64,000 nt of DNA, taken from NCBI GenBank assembly GCA_947624255.1, contig CANQJO010000005.1, positions 62,001 through 126,000 on the forward strand. The letters run 5' to 3'. Shown piece after piece: positions 1-8,258 of the stretch. The first letter of the stretch is position 1. Every line of letters begins with the position of its first letter. A model generated the notes under the pieces. The model saw only the letters and a program-made list of their open reading frames with translations. It was not told where the DNA came from and searched no databases. The stretch comes from an uncultured Ruminococcus sp. (GTDB lineage Bacteria; Bacillota; Clostridia; Oscillospirales; Ruminococcaceae). The translations under genes were made by a program, and so were the position numbers.

Positions 1-186
1 CTTAATAATGTTGCAAATGTTGCCAATCTGATGATAAACTCTCATATGGATATGGACGGCGCATCACCGTATGCCTCTATTGAGACTCTTTCGGAGCTGA
101 CTGCCGGGGACGTTGCCGGCTTCATAAAAAATGAGCTTCTTGAAGAAAGGCTCGTAATGTCCGTGATCGAGGGGAGGCAGAGCTGA
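1..186 (+). CDS. C-terminal end of M16-family zinc peptidase-like protein (partial)
   Basis: Only the last 61 codons are in the window and the 5' part lies before position 1. The reading frame is open from base 1 and ends in TGA at 184-186, sharing its last base with the lgt start (TGATG), so the two are translationally coupled. The tail (…FIKNELLEERLVMSVIEG…) looks like the C terminus of YfmH/YfmF-type M16 peptidase-like proteins, which are often found directly upstream of lgt in Clostridia. No catalytic residues are visible in the fragment, so the family call rests on the tail and the neighbour. Confidence 0.5.
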   Translation, partial: LNNVANVANLMINSHMDMDGASPYASIETLSELTAGDVAGFIKNELLEERLVMSVIEGRQS

Positions 187-1385
187 TGGTTGACAGAATA
201 ACAGATCTCAATACAATTGAGTTTCCCAAACTCGGAATTACCTTTCATATAAACCCTACCGCATTTTCAATAGGAAATTTAACTATACAGTGGTACGGAC
301 TGCTCATCGGTCTGGGACTTGTTCTTGCGTGCCTTTACTGTATGCCGAAAATGAAACGCTTCGGCATTGATCCCGACCGTGCCGTTGATGCCGTTATCGG
401 CGGTCTTTTGGGCGGAATTGTCGGAGCAAGGCTCTATTACGTTATTTTCAACTGGTCGGAATATAAGGACGACATCAAATCAGTATTCTATATCCGTCAG
501 GGAGGACTTGCTATCTACGGCGGTATCCTCGGAGCTGTGCTCGTGGGGCTGATCGTGTGCAAGATACGCAAAGTGAAAATGCTCCCAATGCTTGATATCT
601 CCTGTCTGGGATTTCTCATCGGTCAGGGCATAGGCCGCTGGGGAAATTTCGTCAATCAGGAGGCTTTCGGAACAAGAACAGACAGCTTCCTCGGTATGAC
701 CGGCGGCAGGATACAGGAGTATATCATCGAGAACTCCACCCGTCTGGGGGGGGCGCTCACTCCCGACAGTACGGGACAGCTTGTGGAAAATTTAGAGCTT
801 TACCCCGTTCACCCGTGCTTTCTGTATGAATCGCTGTGGTGTATTCTCGGATTCTTCATTCTTTCGGCATTTTCAAAGCGCAGAAAATTCGACGGACAGA
901 TATTACTTATGTATATGTCATGGTACGGCTTTGAGAGGTTCTTCGTTGAGGGACTGCGCACCGACAGCCTCATGCTCGGAAGTCTGAGAGTCTCTCAGGC
1001 ATTGTCGGCACTGCTGTTTGCGACATCAGTTATAATCCACATAGTGATGCTTTCAAAGATAAAGCGTGATCCCAAAGCGTTCGTGCTGTACTCGCAGACA
1101 AAGGAGTCACGGCTGCTTCTTGAAGAAGGGCGCAGAAGACGCATGGGAATTCCTCCGGAGGATATCTCAATTGATGATGATATTGAAGATGATGACAATT
1201 TGAGCGGCAGTGATATCTTGGACGATGATGAAGAAGACGATACTGTAGAGGAAAACGCTCCCGAAAAGGACAAGCCTGCGGAGGAAAACGCTCCCGAAGA
1301 GGACAAGCCTGCGGAGGAAAACGCTCCCGAAAAGGTTAAGCCTGCGGAGAAAAAATCTTCCCACAAAAATAAAAAAGCTGATTAA
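186..1385 (+). CDS. lgt: Prolipoprotein diacylglyceryl transferase with acidic repeat tail
   Basis: Lgt transfers a diacylglyceryl group from phosphatidylglycerol to the lipobox cysteine of prolipoproteins in the membrane. The protein has several hydrophobic segments and the Lgt signature GRWGNFVNQEAFG near residues 150-162. A conserved C-terminal block (YGFERFFVEGLRTDS) is also present. At 399 residues it is about 100 longer than usual. The extra part is an Asp/Glu-rich stretch (about residues 325-355) followed by three 11-residue Glu-Pro-Lys units, then a basic Lys-rich end. The start overlaps the upstream stop by one base. folD follows 13 bp downstream, so the three genes look like one operon. 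The catalytic core call is firm; the tail has no known function. Confidence 0.96.
   Translation: MVDRITDLNTIEFPKLGITFHINPTAFSIGNLTIQWYGLLIGLGLVLACLYCMPKMKRFGIDPDRAVDAVIGGLLGGIVGARLYYVIFNWSEYKDDIKSVFYIRQGGLAIYGGILGAVLVGLIVCKIRKVKMLPMLDISCLGFLIGQGIGRWGNFVNQEAFGTRTDSFLGMTGGRIQEYIIENSTRLGGALTPDSTGQLVENLELYPVHPCFLYESLWCILGFFILSAFSKRRKFDGQILLMYMSWYGFERFFVEGLRTDSLMLGSLRVSQALSALLFATSVIIHIVMLSKIKRDPKAFVLYSQTKESRLLLEEGRRRRMGIPPEDISIDDDIEDDDNLSGSDILDDDEEDDTVEENAPEKDKPAEENAPEEDKPAEENAPEKVKPAEKKSSHKNKKAD
1248..1346 (+). repeat. Three 33-bp tandem repeats in lgt 3' end
   Basis: Units start at 1248, 1281 and 1314 and encode E-E-N-A-P-E-(K/E)-(D/V)-K-P-A. The copies differ by only a few bases, so the array is probably young and could vary in copy number between strains. 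Confidence 0.9.
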
Positions 1386-1398
1386 GGAGGTCATTATT

Positions 1399-2250
1399 AT
1401 GGCAAAGATCATAGACGGCAAGGCAGTTTCTGCAAGCGTAAAGGAGGAGGTAGCTGCTGAGGCTGCCGTACTTAAAGAGGAAAAGGGTATCAATATCGGT
1501 CTTGCGGTGGTTATCGTGGGAAACGATCCCGCATCGAGAGTTTATGTCAACAACAAGAAAAAAGCCTGCGAGGCTGTGGGCTTCCGGTCTTTTGAGTACG
1601 CCCTTGACGAAAGCACAACTCAGGAGCAGCTCCTTGACCTTATAGATGTGCTCAACCGTGACGACCACGTGAACGGCATACTCGTACAGCTCCCTTTGCC
1701 GGCTCACATTGACGAAAAGACCGTGATAAATGCGATCTCACCCGAAAAGGACGTTGACGCATTCCATCCGGTAAACGTGGGAAAGATCATGATCGGGGAG
1801 TATGCTTTTCTGCCATGCACTCCTGCCGGTGTAATGAAGCTGATCGAGAGCACCGGAACAGAGATATCGGGCAAGCAGTGCGTTGTGATCGGACGGAGCA
1901 ATATCGTGGGTAAGCCTATGGCGATGCTCCTCCTGCACAAGAGCGGCACAGTTACCATATGCCACTCAAAAACGAAAAATCTGAAGGAGATATGTCTCGG
2001 TGCGGATATACTCGTTGCGGCTGTCGGCCGGGCGAATCTCATAACCGGAGATATGATAAAAGAGGGCGCTGTTGTCATTGATGTGGGCATGAACCGTTTG
2101 GAAAACGGCAAGCTCTGCGGCGATGTGGAGTTTGAGTCGGCATCGCAGAAGGCATCATACATAACTCCTGTTCCCGGCGGAGTAGGGCCTATGACTATAG
2201 CCATGCTGATGCGGAATACTCTCACGGCGGCTAAAAATCAGATGAAATGA
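1399..2250 (+). CDS. folD: Bifunctional methylene-THF dehydrogenase / methenyl-THF cyclohydrolase
   Basis: FolD interconverts 5,10-methylene-THF, 5,10-methenyl-THF and 10-formyl-THF in the cytosol. The 283 residues match the family length. Visible signatures are the catalytic Tyr/Lys region (SRVYVNNKKKACEAVG), the QLPLPAH motif, the PCTPAGV motif, the NAD(P)-binding VIGRSNIVGKP, and the C-terminal PVPGGVGPMTIAML. A strong ribosome site (AAGGAGG, 1384-1390) sits 8 bases before the ATG. It follows lgt closely and is probably co-transcribed with it. Confidence 0.98.
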   Translation: MAKIIDGKAVSASVKEEVAAEAAVLKEEKGINIGLAVVIVGNDPASRVYVNNKKKACEAVGFRSFEYALDESTTQEQLLDLIDVLNRDDHVNGILVQLPLPAHIDEKTVINAISPEKDVDAFHPVNVGKIMIGEYAFLPCTPAGVMKLIESTGTEISGKQCVVIGRSNIVGKPMAMLLLHKSGTVTICHSKTKNLKEICLGADILVAAVGRANLITGDMIKEGAVVIDVGMNRLENGKLCGDVEFESASQKASYITPVPGGVGPMTIAMLMRNTLTAAKNQMK

Positions 2251-2256
2251 TCTCTC

Positions 2257-2310
2257 AAAACTCTGTGTCACAGCAAAATGTACAGTTTGCGGCACAGGGT
2301 TTTGTGATAT
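2257..2310 (+). terminator. Possible terminator after folD
   Basis: An 11-bp stem, AAAACTCTGTG (2257-2267) with CACAGGGTTTT (2293-2303, one G-T pair), lies just after folD and is followed by a T-rich stretch. The loop is long (25 bases) and the T-tract is imperfect, so strength is uncertain. Confidence 0.4.
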
Positions 2311-2332
2311 TTTACAAATATTAAAAATTCCC

Positions 2333-2361
2333 TTGACAAATATAAAAGTGTACTATATAAT
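2333..2361 (+). promoter_or_regulatory. Sigma-A promoter for the dockerin-protease operon
   Basis: TTGACA at 2333-2338, 17-bp spacer, TATAAT at 2356-2361: a perfect consensus promoter. It points into the leader ORF at 2406 and the secreted protease gene at 2462. Confidence 0.85.
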
Positions 2362-2405
2362 GTAAGTAGAAAGATTTGAAAATTTTTCCACGGGAGGTGA
2401 TACCA

Positions 2406-2447
2406 ATGGTTCCTTTATCATACGTCAGCCGCTTCACACGTTTTTAA
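2406..2447 (+). CDS. 13-residue leader peptide ORF
   Basis: A 14-codon ORF (MVPLSYVSRFTRF, stop 2445-2447) lies between the promoter and the protease gene. It has its own near-perfect anti-16S site, GGGAGGTGAT at 2392-2401, four bases before the ATG. A second strong site (AGGAGG, 2449-2454) follows its stop for the protease. No known leader family was recognised. It could be a regulatory uORF or a secreted or signalling micropeptide; evidence for translation is only the ribosome site. Confidence 0.4.
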   Translation: MVPLSYVSRFTRF

Positions 2448-2461
2448 AGGAGGAATTTGTT

Positions 2462-3592
2462 ATGAAAAAGAGAATGTTTTCACTTTTGACCGCTATGGTG
2501 GTTGCTGTTATGTCTCTCGTTTCTACGGTAGTTTCGGCAGCCGATAAGGATCCCAACGGTGATGGCAAGATTGACCTTAGCGATGCAGTTTATATCATGC
2601 AATGTCTTGCCGGCGTCTATAAGCCGGCAGATCTTGAGCAACTCGATTTTGACAGCAATAACATAGTAAGTTCTAATGACTGTACGATGATACAGAGGTA
2701 TAATCTTGGACTTGACAGCAACGCCTCTCTGCAGTCGATAAGTACCCGGACTGTAACTGACACATATAATGTGTATAATGCAAAGACAGGTACTTTTCTG
2801 AGAAGTTATGGTTTGAGTTATGAGGAAGAATCCGGTTCCGGTTCTCAGGCACTTTCGCAAACTGAAATGCTGCCAACACCCGGTAAGGGAAATTCGCCAA
2901 ATGATGTGATTGGAACAGATGACAGATTTGAAGATTACTCAAATAAATTTGCCGTTAAAATTATTACAACTACATTTGGTTCAGGATTCGTAGTAGGTCC
3001 ACATACCGTGGCTACTGCTGCCCATTGCGTTTTCAATAAGAATAATAAACAGGCATACAAAATAAGCCAAATGCTTATATTTAATGGCAGTAAAGAGAAT
3101 GTTATTGAATGTACACCGGTAGAAGCTCACGTTCCGTTGGTTTATATTACATCAAGTGATATAAATGACCGTAATGATTATGCATTGATTACTGTTAAAG
3201 AGGACCTTTCACCATATATTGATGCAGAGTTAGGAATGGTTACCGACAGTTCAGCAAAAGACACTCTCACAGTAGGCGTTGTGGGATTTCCGGCAACAGT
3301 AAAAGAAGGCACAGTCGAAAAAACAGTTAATTCATTTACCAAACATAATGAATATTTAGGCTATGGTTCGATAATAGGCATAGACAATGAGGTAATAACA
3401 TACAATGTTGATACAAAAGGTGGAAATAGTGGCGGTGCTGTTTATGCAACCGAGTATTACAATGGAGTAGCTACAAAAGTTATTGTTGGTATCCATGTAA
3501 GAAGGCGTCTCGATGGAAGTGCAAATGAAGCAACAAGAATAACAGCACGTGAGCTTAAATTCTTTAAAAATACATCTAACCAGAATTGGTAA
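2462..3592 (+). CDS. Secreted trypsin-like serine protease with N-terminal dockerin
   Basis: The protein begins with a signal peptide (about residues 1-26, ending VVSA). A type I dockerin pair follows at about 29-83, with Ca-binding repeats starting DPNGDGKIDLSDAV and DFDSNNIVSSND. The rest is a chymotrypsin-fold, V8/glutamyl-endopeptidase-like protease (about 155-376). The catalytic triad is visible as H188 (ATAAHC), D239 (NDYALI) and S323 (GGNSGGAV). The dockerin would dock it onto a cellulosomal cohesin outside the cell. It starts after AGGAGG with good spacing and is followed 12 bp later by another dockerin gene, so the two form an operon. Substrate specificity cannot be read from the sequence. 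Confidence 0.88.
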   Translation: MKKRMFSLLTAMVVAVMSLVSTVVSAADKDPNGDGKIDLSDAVYIMQCLAGVYKPADLEQLDFDSNNIVSSNDCTMIQRYNLGLDSNASLQSISTRTVTDTYNVYNAKTGTFLRSYGLSYEEESGSGSQALSQTEMLPTPGKGNSPNDVIGTDDRFEDYSNKFAVKIITTTFGSGFVVGPHTVATAAHCVFNKNNKQAYKISQMLIFNGSKENVIECTPVEAHVPLVYITSSDINDRNDYALITVKEDLSPYIDAELGMVTDSSAKDTLTVGVVGFPATVKEGTVEKTVNSFTKHNEYLGYGSIIGIDNEVITYNVDTKGGNSGGAVYATEYYNGVATKVIVGIHVRRRLDGSANEATRITARELKFFKNTSNQNW

Positions 3593-3604
3593 GGAGAGAT
3601 TATC

Positions 3605-4621
3605 ATGAAAAAGAAAATAATTTCCATATTAACGGCGTCCTCTGTTCTTGTGGGCATGATCCCTCTTGCGGCTAATGCGATTTATTATGCTCCTAATGAC
3701 GAATTCATGGAATATATCAAGGAAAATTCTGTTGATGCTACAGACATGGATGCCTTCAGAATAGATTGCGGCCATGATGAGCAAGGCGTGAAATATTACT
3801 ATAGCGATGATTACGACATCTACATCACAAGAGACGCCGATTCTCTTGTTCAATATGAATATGTTAAGGATAACGTTTGGTTTTGTATTGATTCGAGCGC
3901 ATATGAGGTGGCACTTTTTGATGAGATCCACTCCTATGATATGGAGGACGGTGTAGAAAATCTTTCTACGGACGATCTGCACGGCATCAGCGATATAAAT
4001 ATCTACGTCAAAAGCTATGCTCCTGACGGTACACAACAGGATCTGACAGAAGCTGAGGCTCGTGATATCTATGAGATCGCAAAAAAGTATAACTGTAAAG
4101 GTTACGATTACTACAAGGATTACTATGAAACTACGATAGGCGGTATCCATCCGTGGGTTTGGAGCGGCTATAGATATGATGGATACTATGATGAGATAGA
4201 AGAGGAGAAAGCTATCGTAAAAGAGTATCTTGAGGAACACAAAATAGATGCTGAGATCACGGACGATGATGAAACCTTGTTGTTCACTCACTCTGATATA
4301 TTGTCACTTGAGGAGCAAATTGCTATAGTTAATGATATCTATTTGGAAACAGGTAAGAGGGTTGTTGATATAATAGTAAATGAATCAGCCGAGGTCGCAA
4401 ATGGCAGCACTATAGACCTTTGCAATGCTGTTGACGGCGATTCCAATGAATCAGGCGATCTTGACCTTGCTGACGCTGTGCTTGTTATGCAGAGCTGTGC
4501 AGATCCGGACGAATATGCTCTCACAGCACAGGGAGCTTTCAACGCCGATATTTACAACACCGGTGACGGTATCACTCTCATGGACGCACGTGAGATACAG
4601 GCGAAACTGCTTGAACAATAA
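3605..4621 (+). CDS. Secreted dockerin-containing protein of unknown function
   Basis: The signal peptide covers about residues 1-25 (MKKKIISILTASS…ANA). The central ~230 residues are rich in Asp, Glu and Tyr and match no enzyme family I recognise. The C-terminal ~70 residues are a type I dockerin-like module, with repeats around GDSNESGDLDLADAVLVMQ and NTGDGITLMDAREIQ. It directly follows the dockerin protease with its own AAGGAG site and ends at a strong terminator. Pairing with the protease suggests a partner such as an inhibitor, propeptide-like protein or substrate-binding module; this is inference only. Confidence 0.7.
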   Translation: MKKKIISILTASSVLVGMIPLAANAIYYAPNDEFMEYIKENSVDATDMDAFRIDCGHDEQGVKYYYSDDYDIYITRDADSLVQYEYVKDNVWFCIDSSAYEVALFDEIHSYDMEDGVENLSTDDLHGISDINIYVKSYAPDGTQQDLTEAEARDIYEIAKKYNCKGYDYYKDYYETTIGGIHPWVWSGYRYDGYYDEIEEEKAIVKEYLEEHKIDAEITDDDETLLFTHSDILSLEEQIAIVNDIYLETGKRVVDIIVNESAEVANGSTIDLCNAVDGDSNESGDLDLADAVLVMQSCADPDEYALTAQGAFNADIYNTGDGITLMDAREIQAKLLEQ

Positions 4622-4627
4622 TATTAT

Positions 4628-4661
4628 CCCCGGAGCGACTTTTCTCTCTCCGGGGATTTTT
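4628..4661 (+). terminator. Rho-independent terminator of the dockerin-protease operon
   Basis: Perfect 8-bp GC-rich stem, CCCCGGAG (4628-4635) with CTCCGGGG (4648-4655), followed by ATTTTT. Confidence 0.9.
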
Positions 4662-4760
4662 CTGCCCTCAAAATGACGGAAAAACAGCTTTTCTGAGATG
4701 GCGTATATGCTCACCGATAGCACAGCACTACAGTTAAAATATTAAAATATTCTCAGATGC

Positions 4761-4789
4761 TTGCATTCAACGCTTGAATATGGTATAAT
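4761..4789 (+). promoter_or_regulatory. Promoter of tRNA-Arg
   Basis: TTGCAT (4761-4766), 17-bp spacer, TATAAT (4784-4789), 17 bases upstream of the mature tRNA 5' end. Confidence 0.75.
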
Positions 4790-4806
4790 CATAGTAATGT
4801 TTGTAT

Positions 4807-4881
4807 GCGCCTGTAGCTCAGCGGATAGAGCATTGGCCTCCGACGCCATGTGCGCAGGTTCGATTCCTGTCAGGCGCACCA
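4807..4881 (+). tRNA. tRNA-Arg(CCG)
   Basis: Acceptor stem GCGCCTG (4807-4813) pairs with CAGGCGC (4871-4877), followed by A and an encoded CCA end. The D arm is GCTC…GAGC, the anticodon loop is CTCCGAC with anticodon CCG, and the T loop is TTCGATT. It reads CGG arginine codons. The outermost anticodon-stem pair is a T-T mismatch, which does not disturb the rest of the cloverleaf. Confidence 0.95.
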
Positions 4882-5252
4882 GCAGCGTGACGCTGCACCC
4901 GGATTCGTGCTGTAGCTTATTTTGTACGGCGAGAAACTCCCACGCATGATATAAGCGATGAGTCTCTCCGCAGACGGTTCACGTGACCATTCACAAGGCT
5001 TGCTAAAGATTATTTTCACACACGAGGCTGAATTTGTTGGTTTTTCACAAGGTTTGAGAAACAGCAAATTCAGTCTTTTGTTTATATATTTACCATTTAA
5101 TAGCAGATAAATACAAGAAACTGTTTACGGATCTGTCCATATTATATAGCAATTATTTTGCACTATTTCAACAAATAACAGCAAAAAAATCCTTCGCTTT
5201 CAGAAATTTTTTGCAAATCTTCAAAATGTCCACTAAATCTGCATTTTGTGGG

Positions 5253-5281
5253 TTGCAAAAGTGTTAATAATTTGTTAATAT
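5253..5281 (+). promoter_or_regulatory. Probable promoter of the GH30 gene
   Basis: TTGCAA (5253-5258), 17-bp spacer, TAATAT (5276-5281). It would give a leader of about 130 bases that contains the hairpin at 5341-5388. Confidence 0.5.
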
Positions 5282-5340
5282 GTAATCTACATAGAATGAA
5301 ATGCACGATATTCAAATATCGCTTAAGGTAAAACACACCG

Positions 5341-5388
5341 GTGGAGTTTTGTAAGGCAATATATGATGCATTGCCTTACTTATTCCAC
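5341..5388 (+). promoter_or_regulatory. Stable hairpin in the GH30 5' leader
   Basis: A perfect 10-bp stem, GTAAGGCAAT (5351-5360) with ATTGCCTTAC (5370-5379), is extended by an outer 5-bp stem, GTGGA (5341-5345) with TCCAC (5384-5388). It ends 19 bases before the AAGGAG ribosome site and has no T-tract, so it resembles a leader stabiliser or regulatory structure more than a terminator. Confidence 0.5.
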
Positions 5389-5420
5389 GAATAATTGTGA
5401 TCCATATAAGGAGAAAATCA

Positions 5421-8021
5421 ATGAAGATCCGGAAAAAAATACTCTCATTTATCACGAGCGGCAGTCTGCTTATGACAATGATCGGCATTAGCCCCTCAGA
5501 TCACGCTGATGCTGCAACATCTATACCAATTTCACCGCTGTCAACATACGAGATAAACGGCGGAAAATTTGAAGGTTGGGGTTCGTCATTATGTTGGTGG
5601 GCAAATCGCCTGGGATATTCCGATACACTCGCTCAGCAGGCGGCTGATGCTTTCTATGGCGATAACGGATTGCGTATGAATATAGCAAGATTCAATATCG
5701 GCGGCGGTGATGATCCGTCACACAACCATATCACCCGTACGGATTCAAATATGCCGGGATATACAAAATTAAACGGCGGTACAGTTTCATACGACCTGAG
5801 TGCCGATGCAAATCAGCGTAATGTACTTCTCCGTGCTATTGAGGCTTGCGGAGATGATATGATCGTTGAAATGTTCTCAAATTCACCGCCATATTATATG
5901 ACAAATTCAGGTTGTACAAGCGGTAATACTGACGGCGGCAAAAATAATCTCAAAGACGATTACTACGATGATTTTGCTGAGTATTTAGCCGAAGTCTGCT
6001 ATCATTACAAGACAGAGTGGGGCGTGGATATCCAAAGTGTAGAGGCTATGAATGAGCCTTATACAAATTTCTGGTATGCAGGAAGTCCGAAACAGGAGGG
6101 CTGTCATTTTGATCAGGGCAGCTCTGAATCGACCATGTTGCTTGAGTTACAGAAATCTATGGAAAAACGCGGCATGGGAGATGTACTTATTGCAGGAACT
6201 GACGAAACCTCAATTGATACACAAATAGATTCATACAATAAGCTTTCAGCCGATGCAAAAAAAGCTGTTGACAGAATAGATACTCACACATACAGTGGAA
6301 GCAAACGTACACAATTACGTGATCTGGCTTTGTCTGAAAATAAAAATCTATGGATGAGCGAAGTAGACGGTGGGGCAACTGCCGGAACAAATGCCGGTGA
6401 AATGGGCGCAGCATTATGGCTTGCGGAACGTATTACAACAGATATGAACGGCTTGAATCCGTCTGCATGGATCTTATGGCAACTTATTGATAACCATATA
6501 TCTTCAGTCGGCTACAACGGCAATAAAGATAAAGGTATGGTGGATACTCAGGGCGGATACTGGGGTTGTGCTGTTGCCGATCATGATAATAATAAGATCA
6601 TTCTGACTAAAAAATATTATGCTTTCGGACAGTATACACGCTATATCCGTCCGGGAATGACCATGCTCAGTACAAGCGGAAATACTCTTGCGGCATTTGA
6701 CGAAAAAACAGGACAGCTTGTAATAGTTTCGTATAATACCTCCGCCAATGAAAGTCAGATGCACTATGATTTGTCAGGCTTTAGTGCAGTGGGAGAAAAA
6801 GCATTGCCGATACGCACAAGCAATACCGAAGAATGGAAGGAATTGAATTCAGTCTCTGTTTCCGGAGGTTCTCTCGATGTTACACTTGCTCCAAATTCCG
6901 TAACAACTTATATTATTGACGGCTGTAAAAACAGTATAAGCCTTGATGACCCTATTCAGCTTACGGAAAAACAGATCTCAGGCTCTGATTCGTGGAAAAA
7001 TAATGCCGATACCGGTTATCGCAACGTATTCGACGGCAATAACAACACATATTTTGACGGTGTCGGTGATGGTTGGGTACAGGCTGATTTAGGCGATATC
7101 TACGATATAAAGGCTATCGGATATTGTCCCCGTCAGGGTTATGAGTACCGTATGACCGATGGTATTTTCTCATTTTCAGAGGACGGAAAAAACTGGCAGA
7201 CAGCGTATGTTGTTTCAGGAAAGCCCGGATTCTCAATGCACTATGTAACGAATTTCAATTGTGGAAGCAAAGCAAGATATGTACGTTTTTCCGTTCCGGA
7301 GGGCGCACCGAAGAATGAATACAATCAGGACAATGTCTATTGCTGTAATATTGCCGAAATTAAAATTTATGGCGATCTGCACCCGACGGCTTTGCTTGAC
7401 AGACTGATACCCGAAAAGGTTACCGGTACGGATCCGTGGCATCAGCAAGCGGAATTTGACTGTACAAAGGCATTTGACGGCGATAATAACACATATTTTG
7501 ACGGCGTTGCGGTAGGTTGGGTACAGGCTGACTTAGGCGGTCAGTATGAACTTGATGCTATTGGATATTGTCCGAGAAAAAGTTATGAGTATCGTATGAC
7601 AGACGGTTATTTTGAGGTTTCAACAGACGGAAAAAATTGGAAAAAAATCCATACGGTAAGCGGCTCACCAAGTTATTTAACGCACTATGTAATGCTTTCG
7701 GAACCACAGATCGTCCGCTATATACGCTATTCTGTACCGGAAGGAACACCGACAGATCCGTATAATAAAGATACCTCATATTGTTGTAATGTTGCTGAAA
7801 TTGAACTTTACGGCAAAGGTGTACCGATTGAAACCGAGGTAAAAAATGACGTGAACGGTGACGGAGAATTTACAATTGCCGATCTTGTTTTGCTTCGGAA
7901 TTGGCTGCTTGCTGTTCCCGGAACATCTCTTGCTGGCGGTGAAGCTGCCGATATGAACAGCGACGAAAAAATAGATGTTTTTGACTTCGTACTAATGAGA
8001 AATAAATTTTTTGATCTATAA
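5421..8021 (+). CDS. Cellulosomal GH30 glycoside hydrolase with two F5/8C domains and dockerin
   Basis: Order: signal peptide (about 1-31), GH30 catalytic domain (about 38-495), two tandem F5/8 type C (discoidin-like) carbohydrate-binding domains (about 515-650 and 660-795), and a C-terminal dockerin (about 810-866). Within GH30, the N-terminal block FEGWGSSLCWWANRLG is typical of the endo-beta-1,6-galactanase-like branch. The likely acid/base is E212 (MNEP) and the nucleophile E314 (MSEVDGG). Activity on arabinogalactan or other beta-linked side chains is therefore likely, but the exact substrate is inference. The ATG at 5421 is chosen because AAGGAG (5408-5413) sits 7 bases before it; the GTG 24 bases upstream would overlap that site. 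Confidence 0.9.
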   Translation: MKIRKKILSFITSGSLLMTMIGISPSDHADAATSIPISPLSTYEINGGKFEGWGSSLCWWANRLGYSDTLAQQAADAFYGDNGLRMNIARFNIGGGDDPSHNHITRTDSNMPGYTKLNGGTVSYDLSADANQRNVLLRAIEACGDDMIVEMFSNSPPYYMTNSGCTSGNTDGGKNNLKDDYYDDFAEYLAEVCYHYKTEWGVDIQSVEAMNEPYTNFWYAGSPKQEGCHFDQGSSESTMLLELQKSMEKRGMGDVLIAGTDETSIDTQIDSYNKLSADAKKAVDRIDTHTYSGSKRTQLRDLALSENKNLWMSEVDGGATAGTNAGEMGAALWLAERITTDMNGLNPSAWILWQLIDNHISSVGYNGNKDKGMVDTQGGYWGCAVADHDNNKIILTKKYYAFGQYTRYIRPGMTMLSTSGNTLAAFDEKTGQLVIVSYNTSANESQMHYDLSGFSAVGEKALPIRTSNTEEWKELNSVSVSGGSLDVTLAPNSVTTYIIDGCKNSISLDDPIQLTEKQISGSDSWKNNADTGYRNVFDGNNNTYFDGVGDGWVQADLGDIYDIKAIGYCPRQGYEYRMTDGIFSFSEDGKNWQTAYVVSGKPGFSMHYVTNFNCGSKARYVRFSVPEGAPKNEYNQDNVYCCNIAEIKIYGDLHPTALLDRLIPEKVTGTDPWHQQAEFDCTKAFDGDNNTYFDGVAVGWVQADLGGQYELDAIGYCPRKSYEYRMTDGYFEVSTDGKNWKKIHTVSGSPSYLTHYVMLSEPQIVRYIRYSVPEGTPTDPYNKDTSYCCNVAEIELYGKGVPIETEVKNDVNGDGEFTIADLVLLRNWLLAVPGTSLAGGEAADMNSDEKIDVFDFVLMRNKFFDL

Positions 8022-8025
8022 AAAC

Positions 8026-8060
8026 AAAAAGCCTTAACATGAAAATGTTAAGGCTTTTTA
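8026..8060. terminator. Bidirectional terminator between GH30 gene and thiC
   Basis: Stem GCCTTAACAT (8031-8040) with ATGTTAAGGC (8045-8054), GAAA tetraloop, flanked by AAAAA on one side and TTTTT on the other. It ends the GH30 transcript and can also stop the thiamine operon from the opposite strand. Confidence 0.92.
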
Positions 8061-8258
8061 TACTGATTTTATGCTAAAAGCCGGGCAGGATCTGCGAATA
8101 GACTGTGCCTGCTACAAGGAAAAGCGGCGAAGCCGTACCGGCGTATGTCGAGTCGCTTTGACGCAGTAACAGCAACAGTAAGATCATCGGATTTTTCAAC
8201 CGCACAGGTGAAATTTTTCAGTGAAATTACGGAGTGCTTCATCGCAAAACAGAGGGGA

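Larger units (their letters stand above)
4882..5420 (+). other. Long intergenic region upstream of the GH30 gene
   Basis: No credible gene is seen in these ~540 bases. It holds three things. First, an imperfect 12-bp stem (5028-5039 with 5062-5073) followed by TCTTTTGTTT, which may end the tRNA transcript. Second, a plausible promoter, TTGCAA (5253-5258), 17-bp spacer, TAATAT (5276-5281). Third, the hairpin at 5341-5388 described separately. The remainder is AT-rich and unassigned. Confidence 0.6.
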
